Shown: piece by piece, positions 6,349 through 10,168 of the stretch | Numbering within the stretch: the stretch's first letter is position 1 | Layout: every line of letters begins with the position of its first letter | Origin: Methanobacterium sp. | GTDB taxonomy: Archaea; Methanobacteriota; Methanobacteria; Methanobacteriales; Methanobacteriaceae | Reading direction: 5' to 3' | DNA length: 10,168 nucleotides | NCBI GenBank assembly: GCA_003151535.1 | Contig: PLXT01000053.1 | Span: 4,704 to 14,871, forward strand | Translations under genes and position numbers: made by a program | Notes under the pieces: generated by a model | What the model was told of the DNA's origin: nothing | Seen by the model: the letters and a program-made list of their open reading frames with translations, nothing else | Database searches by the model: none

Positions 6349-7593
6349 TTGAGTTTCCAATACTTTTATAAAAAGATAGAAAATAATAATGATCTGATGA
6401 TTATCAAAAGAACACCAAAAAACGAATTACAAAATCGTATGGAACAATTTAAGATCATTATGGAAAAAACTTATCCCGACTGGGAAATAGCTGCTATTTT
6501 CAGTAAAATAAACCAATATTATTTTACAGGCACCATGCAGGATGGAATGCTTATCATACCACGATTTGATGAACCAACTTTTTGGGTACGCAGAAGTTAT
6601 GAAAGGGCTTTAAATGAATCATTATTTAAAAATATTAAACCTATGAACAGTTATAGAGATGCAGCGGGGAGTATCGATAAAATTCCTAATACATTATATC
6701 TAGAAACTGAAGTTGTTCCAATTGCATTATACAATAGATTCCAAAAATATTTTCCATTTAAAACTTTAAAATCACTTGATAAAGTTATTGCAACTGTAAG
6801 GGCTGTTAAGAGTGAATATGAGTTGTCGCTAATGAGAAAGGCCGGTAAAATCCATGAACATGTGCTTGAAAATACTGTACCTGGAATATTAAAAGAAGGT
6901 ATGAGCGAAACAGAATTAGCAGCAGATCTATTTAAAGTCCTGATAGAAGAAGGTCATCATGGTGTAACCCGCTTTGGTATGTTTGATACAGAGATTGTCC
7001 TAGGACAGATTGGATTTGGTGAAAGCTCAATTTATCCAAGCTACTTTAATGGACCCGGAGGAAATTATGGGATGAGTCCATCAGTTCCACTTATAGGAAG
7101 TCGTGACAGGAAATTAAAAAGAGGAGATCTTGTTTTTATAGATGCGGGATGTGGATATGATGGTTACAACACTGATAAAACCATGACATACATGTTTAAA
7201 AAATCAATACCTGAATACGCAATAAAAATACACTGTAAATGTGTTGATATACAAAATGAGATTGCAGAATTGTTAAAACCAGATGCCATACCTTCAGAAA
7301 TATACAATGAAATAATGAATAATCTTGATACCAAATTCTTAGAAAATTTTATGGGTTATGGTAATCGTCGAGTGAATTTTCTAGGTCATGGAATTGGATT
7401 GTTAATAGATGAAATCCCAGTAATTGCTGAAGGATTTAAAGAACCATTAAAGGAAGGAATGGTCTTTGCAATTGAACCTAAAAAAGGAATTAAAAATATT
7501 GGAATGGTTGGAATTGAAAATACATTCATAGTAACTCCTAATGGAGGAGAATGTATCACAGGAAGCAATCCCGGATTAATTCCATTGTACTAA
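6349..7593 (+). CDS. M24-family metallopeptidase (Xaa-Pro aminopeptidase/dipeptidase type)
   Basis: An intact cytoplasmic protein with a creatinase-like N-terminal domain (about 20-150) and a C-terminal pita-bread peptidase domain (about 160-400). All five metal ligands of the family are visible: D265 (FIDAG), D276 (NTDKTM), H347 (LGHGIG), E376 (AIEPK) and E390 (GIENTF). The family removes N-terminal residues before proline using two Mn, Co or Fe ions, although some members cleave other bonds, so the substrate is inferred. The start is uncertain. The longest frame begins with TTG at 6349, and an ATG at 6397 (codon 17) just before the conserved IIKRTPKNELQNRM segment is at least as likely. Neither has a ribosome site, which would fit a leaderless message. 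A hairpin with a T7 tract follows the stop. Confidence 0.88.
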   Translation: MSFQYFYKKIENNNDLMIIKRTPKNELQNRMEQFKIIMEKTYPDWEIAAIFSKINQYYFTGTMQDGMLIIPRFDEPTFWVRRSYERALNESLFKNIKPMNSYRDAAGSIDKIPNTLYLETEVVPIALYNRFQKYFPFKTLKSLDKVIATVRAVKSEYELSLMRKAGKIHEHVLENTVPGILKEGMSETELAADLFKVLIEEGHHGVTRFGMFDTEIVLGQIGFGESSIYPSYFNGPGGNYGMSPSVPLIGSRDRKLKRGDLVFIDAGCGYDGYNTDKTMTYMFKKSIPEYAIKIHCKCVDIQNEIAELLKPDAIPSEIYNEIMNNLDTKFLENFMGYGNRRVNFLGHGIGLLIDEIPVIAEGFKEPLKEGMVFAIEPKKGIKNIGMVGIENTFIVTPNGGECITGSNPGLIPLY

Positions 7594-7609
7594 AAGAAAT
7601 TTCTATCAA

Positions 7610-7654
7610 AGTTAGGTTAAATAATATTAATCCATTCTAACTCTCAATTTTTTT
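7610..7654 (+). terminator. Hairpin plus T7 terminator after the M24 peptidase
   Basis: AGTTAG (7610-7615) pairs with CTAACT (7637-7642). Partly paired inner arms (GGTTAA with TTAATCC) extend the stem, and T7 follows at 7648-7654. A second weak hairpin, CCAA-T5-TTGG, lies at 7699-7711. Both sit in the gap between the two converging genes. Confidence 0.5.
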
Positions 7655-7792
7655 CGTTAAGTTCTGCAATTGCAATGATTTTAATTGGGATATAATAGCC
7701 AATTTTTTTGGTGTACCTTGTACATTATCTTGTTGAATAGATGAACATAAGAATTGGTATTTTTATAATTGGGTCTAATTATTGATTTTATC

Positions 7793-7801
7793 AAAAAAAA
7801 A
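7793..7801 (-). terminator. T9 tract (on the - strand) after the esterase pseudogene
   Basis: Nine consecutive A on the + strand read as T9 on the - strand, 25 bases after the esterase stop codon. This fits the archaeal U-tract type of terminator. Confidence 0.5.
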
Positions 7802-7826
7802 TATAGAAAACATTTGTATTGAATGT

Positions 7827-8345
7827 TTATTTAATGAAAACTTCTTTGAGCATTTCATTTGCTTGTTTGATGGCAGCTCTAGTACTAGGAACATTGGTTA
7901 GAGAGTTAAACATCACAAAATCGTGTATAGTTCCTAAATATTTTACTGCAGTTACTTTGACTCCGGCATCATTGAGTTTGTGTGCATATATTTCTCCTTC
8001 ATCACGAAGCACATCAAATTCACCATTAATAATCATTGCCTCTGTCAATTCCTTCAAGTCTTTTAGTGTTGCTCTTAGTGGTGAGGCTTTTGGATCTTTA
8101 CGTTTCTGTTTATCAGGAAGGTAATTAGCCCAGAACCATTTCATGGCCTCATGTGTTAAGTAATAATCGGTTGAAAATTGTTTATACGAAGATGTATAGA
8201 AACTGGAATCCGTTACTGGATAAAACAAAAGTTGAAATATTATATTTGGCCCCATACGCTCTTTTGCCATCATCGTTACTACAGTTGCCATGTTTCCACC
8301 TACACTGTCATCGGCTACTGCAATTCTTGACGTATCAAGGTTCAT
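7827..8345 (-). pseudogene. C-terminal fragment of the esterase (catalytic serine, Asp and His)
   Basis: This frame is open from just after the stop at 8437-8435, and its first ATG is at 8345. It carries the altered nucleophile elbow (ADDSVGGN), the probable triad aspartate D111 and histidine H141 counted from that ATG, and the C-terminal helix. It lacks the oxyanion-hole motif and cap region encoded upstream, so it cannot form a working esterase alone. Confidence 0.75.
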
Positions 8346-8434
8346 ATTGTTTCCATTTTGAGAAATATATTTAGTTGCTGAATATGCTTCTTCAAGTGCT
8401 ATTGGAAATTTAGCCTCTGGTGAAGGCGTTATAT

Positions 8435-8656
8435 TTACAATACTACTGCTGCATCTGCTCCATTCGCTATTTCTCGAATTAGTCTATCATGCGTATCTTG
8501 ATTACCAAGTACCCACCTACCACCATGGAAATACATCACAACAGGTAACTTTTCTGTTCTACCTTTGGGTCGAACTATTCTTATAGGAACTTTTCCATTA
8601 GGACCTACAGGCAGGTCTTGATCTTCAATATCTGCAGGAAGTTTTTTTATATCCAT
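8435..8656 (-). pseudogene. Middle fragment of the esterase (oxyanion-hole region)
   Basis: It encodes the first strands of the hydrolase fold and the motif MYFHGGRWVLGNQDTHDR, which corresponds to HGGGW in active relatives. It ends where TTTGTAAAT is expected but TTGTAAAT is found, which brings a TAA into frame. Restoring one T gives VVFVNITPSPEAKFPIA, the usual next segment of the family. Its ATG at 8656 is internal to the original gene. Confidence 0.75.
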
Positions 8657-8787
8657 TTTTTGTACATTAATAACGACTTCACGAGCGTCCTTAACATATA
8701 GTTCATAGAGTTGTGGCCCGCTTTGACTGTTAAGTTCTTAAGAAAAGATTTGATTGTTGAGTCAACTCCATTACTTAATTCACTCAT
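8647..8787 (-). pseudogene. N-terminal fragment of the esterase (46 codons)
   Basis: It begins MSELSNGVDSTIKSFLKN at the real start and continues correctly to about VKAG. It then shifts frame because GGGCCACAA is found where GGGCCCACAA is expected, and ends at TAA (8649-8647). With the base restored, the text reads PQLYELYVKDAREVVIN and then joins the MDIKKLP segment without a gap. Confidence 0.7.
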
Positions 8788-8790
8788 AAT

Positions 8791-8797
8791 CCCCTTT
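8791..8797 (-). promoter_or_regulatory. Ribosome binding site of the esterase pseudogene
   Basis: On the - strand AAAGGGG precedes ATT and the ATG at 8787. The spacing of three bases is short, but the GTG just upstream (at 8800) meets a stop after six codons, so 8787 is the best start. Confidence 0.5.
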
Positions 8798-8998
8798 CAC
8801 CCTTAAAAATACTTTTAAAGTTCTAAAAATCTATTCTAAACATTAATATGCAATTTAAATTATATTAAATTTCTTTATAATAAATAATGATTATAAATCT
8901 CATCAAGAATGATATTTTTTTATTTTTTTATAATAATGTTTACATTTTATTGTGTAATAAGGTGTTATAAGTCGAAATAGTTATACAGTTCAAAATTC

Positions 8999-9008
8999 AT
9001 ATATAATT
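8999..9008 (+). promoter_or_regulatory. Candidate TATA box for the hydrolase at 9066
   Basis: ATATATAATT lies about 60 bases before the start codon, placing a transcription start near 9030 and leaving a leader of about 35 bases with the ribosome site at 9051-9057. The divergent gap 8788-9065 must hold promoters for both flanking genes, and other AT-rich boxes exist there. Confidence 0.35.
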
Positions 9009-9050
9009 ATTGTATAGAAAAAAATTCATAAAAAATAAAAGTCTATTTTA

Positions 9051-9057
9051 GGAGGGA
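9051..9057 (+). promoter_or_regulatory. Ribosome binding site GGAGGGA for the hydrolase
   Basis: GGAGGGA ends eight bases before the ATG at 9066 and fixes that start. Confidence 0.8.
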
Positions 9058-9065
9058 TAAAATAA

Positions 9066-9896
9066 ATGCAATTCATTAATGTTGGTATCGAAAATTCTAA
9101 AAATATTAATCTACACTACGAAGATCATGGTACTGGTAAACCTGTGGTATTGATCCATGGTTGGCCATTAAATGGATCATCATGGGAAAAACAGGAGTCA
9201 GTTTTGCTCGATGCGGGCTATCGTGTAATATCATATGATAGGAGAGGATTCGGTCAATCAAGTCAACCATCAACAGGCTATGATTATGATACTTTTGCAG
9301 ATGATTTGGATAAGTTAATGAATACATTAAACATACAAGATGCGATATTAGTGGGATTTTCTATGGGTACTGGTGAAGTAACTCGATATATCAGTAAATA
9401 TGGATCTAAACGTGTTGATAAAGCAGTACTTATATCCTCAGTTCCACCGTATCTACTAAAAACCTCGGATAATCCTAAGGGAGTAGATCAATCTGTTTTT
9501 GATGGGATCATGAATGGTATAAAAGAGGATCGTCTTGCATTTTTAACCCAATTCTTTTCAGATTTCTACAATCTTGATGAAAATGAAGATAAACTAATAA
9601 GCAAACAAGCTGTACAGTACAGTTGGAATGTTGCATCAAGAGCATCTCCAATAGGAACACTTGCATGTGTTAAAGCATGGTTAACAGATTTCAGAGAAGA
9701 TGTTAAAAATATAGATGTTCCCACACTTATCATACACGGTGATGCCGATAGAGTCCTACCTATAGATTCTTCAGGCAGACGTTTACACGAAGCCATTAAG
9801 GATAATAAATATGTGGAAATTAAAAATGGACCACACTGCATTATCCAGACCCACACAGAACAGGTTAACAATGCATTAATGGATTTTATAAGTTAA
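9066..9896 (+). CDS. Alpha/beta hydrolase, non-haem chloroperoxidase / esterase type
   Basis: An intact 276-residue cytoplasmic enzyme of about the usual family length. The fold motifs appear in order: LIHGWPLNGSSW (29-40, oxyanion hole), SYDRRGFGQSS (56-66), the nucleophile elbow GFSMGTGEV with S99, the acid D228 in IIHGDADRVLPI, and the histidine H257 in GPH. S-D-H at these positions matches cofactor-free bacterial chloroperoxidases and related arylesterases. The halogenating activity of that group is a perhydrolase side reaction, so an esterase or lactonase is the safer description. The region about 125-215 forms the lid. It diverges from the broken esterase at 8787. A hairpin and T6 tract follow it. 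Confidence 0.92.
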   Translation: MQFINVGIENSKNINLHYEDHGTGKPVVLIHGWPLNGSSWEKQESVLLDAGYRVISYDRRGFGQSSQPSTGYDYDTFADDLDKLMNTLNIQDAILVGFSMGTGEVTRYISKYGSKRVDKAVLISSVPPYLLKTSDNPKGVDQSVFDGIMNGIKEDRLAFLTQFFSDFYNLDENEDKLISKQAVQYSWNVASRASPIGTLACVKAWLTDFREDVKNIDVPTLIIHGDADRVLPIDSSGRRLHEAIKDNKYVEIKNGPHCIIQTHTEQVNNALMDFIS

Positions 9897-9939
9897 AAAA
9901 TCTATAAAAAGTGGGATATCAACTAATACAATCTTTGAT

Positions 9940-9980
9940 AAGTTTCTATTCAATTAGAACTTATAATCTTTTCATTTTTT
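9940..9980 (+). terminator. Hairpin plus T6 terminator after the hydrolase
   Basis: AAGTTTCTA (9940-9948) pairs with TAGAACTT (9955-9962) with one bulged T and a six-base loop, and T6 follows at 9975-9980. The spacing of 12 bases between stem and T run is longer than in bacterial terminators, so the T run may be the active part. Confidence 0.4.
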
Positions 9981-10025
9981 GATATTTAAAATCAAAATTG
10001 GATGTTTTCACTGTTTGATGAACAT

Positions 10026-10037
10026 AAAAAAAAAAAA
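10026..10037 (-). terminator. T12 tract (on the - strand) after the MOSC gene
   Basis: Twelve consecutive A on the + strand are T12 on the - strand, 25 bases after the stop codon of the MOSC gene. This is a strong candidate archaeal U-tract terminator. Confidence 0.5.
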
Positions 10038-10062
10038 TTTTGCAAATTGATTATTATTTTTA

Positions 10063-10168
10063 TCAACTTGCTTCTAGTTTATCTCCAACCCTTATTTTTC
10101 CACCGACTAAAACCTTGCAGAAGATACCATCTGTGGGCATGATACACTCTCCAATTGTTCTACCAATT
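10063..10168 (-). CDS. MOSC-domain protein, C-terminal fragment (runs off the window)
   Basis: The last 34 codons and the stop TGA (10065-10063) of a gene that begins beyond the right edge. The residues GRTIGECIMPTDGIFCKVL followed by GGKIRVGDKLE match the conserved C-terminal end of MOSC domains (usually G.CIMPREGIFARVLKGG.IRVGD). MOSC proteins bind or transfer sulfur on the molybdenum cofactor, and small stand-alone archaeal versions occur beside cofactor genes. The diagnostic cysteine lies in the missing part, so the exact subfamily is unknown. It converges on the hydrolase at 9066-9896. Confidence 0.75.
   Translation of the reverse strand, partial: IGRTIGECIMPTDGIFCKVLVGGKIRVGDKLEAS

Larger units (their letters stand above)
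7827..8787 (-). pseudogene. Alpha/beta hydrolase (hormone-sensitive-lipase-like esterase), two frameshifts
   Basis: The gene starts with ATG at 8787 after AAAGGGG and ends with TAA at 7829-7827. Restoring one base near 8715-8719 and one near 8439-8440 gives exactly 321 codons (320 residues), normal for the HSL/acetyl-esterase family. Such enzymes hydrolyse short acyl esters with a Ser-Asp-His triad. The serine survives (codon 8306-8304, in DDSVGGN), as do the likely aspartate (in GEFDVLRDEG) and histidine (in GTIHDF). Both signature motifs are altered, however: the oxyanion-hole HGGGW reads HGGRW (codon 8518-8516), and the nucleophile elbow GDSxGG reads DDSVGG (codon 8312-8310). Frameshifts together with motif changes point to a dead gene. 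It diverges from the hydrolase at 9066 and converges on the M24 gene. Confidence 0.88.

Noticed and set aside
7819..8374. Two + strand frames opposite the esterase (7819-8124 and 8153-8374)
   Set aside because: They are antisense shadows of the esterase: no family motifs, no ribosome sites, and serine/leucine-rich composition typical of reverse reading.
9106..9871. - strand frames opposite the hydrolase
   Set aside because: They lie wholly within an intact gene with complete catalytic motifs and resemble nothing on their own.
877..9896. A drug-resistance or defence island formed by the MBL enzyme, exporter and hydrolases
   Set aside because: The genes are on different strands and in separate transcription units, two loci are broken, and each family is common in methanogen genomes. 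Neighbourhood alone does not support a shared system.

Overview
The window is AT-rich and most likely comes from a methanogenic archaeon close to Methanobacterium. The evidence is indirect: TATA-like boxes upstream of strong GGAGG-type ribosome sites, oligo-T tracts after genes, a large soluble multi-PAS histidine kinase with an SSHDLQEPLR phospho-acceptor motif, and an archaeal-looking M24 peptidase. There is no rRNA or other phylogenetic marker, so the placement is an inference.

Layout. On the + strand, 91-837 encodes an intact metallo-beta-lactamase-fold hydrolase, preceded by a perfect 11-3-11 palindrome that overlaps the presumed promoter. At 877-1866 and 1863-2615 lies a DrrAB-type ABC-2 exporter (ATPase, then permease). 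The permease has no ATG, GTG or TTG at its proper start and begins at an ATA that overlaps the ATPase stop codon. At 2668-5334 one long sensor kinase (five PAS domains, HisKA, HATPase) is broken by three single-base deletions; its last 517 codons remain open. A gene-free, very AT-rich kilobase follows (5335-6348). At 6349-7593 is an intact M24 (Xaa-Pro type) metallopeptidase. Facing it on the - strand, 8787-7827, is a hormone-sensitive-lipase-type esterase broken by two single-base deletions and carrying substitutions in both of its signature motifs. A short divergent promoter region leads to an intact alpha/beta hydrolase of the non-haem chloroperoxidase/esterase type at 9066-9896. The window ends in the C-terminal tail of a MOSC-domain protein on the - strand.

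How the genes work together. Only the exporter pair is a clear functional unit. The kinase has no response regulator beside it, and the three hydrolase-type enzymes share no obvious pathway. The dominant theme is gene decay or sequence error: five single-base deletions, one start-codon change and two catalytic-motif changes fall in three loci, while the other coding regions are clean. I see no CRISPR array, tRNA, rRNA, complete insertion sequence, phage gene or toxin-antitoxin pair, and no convincing new multi-gene system.
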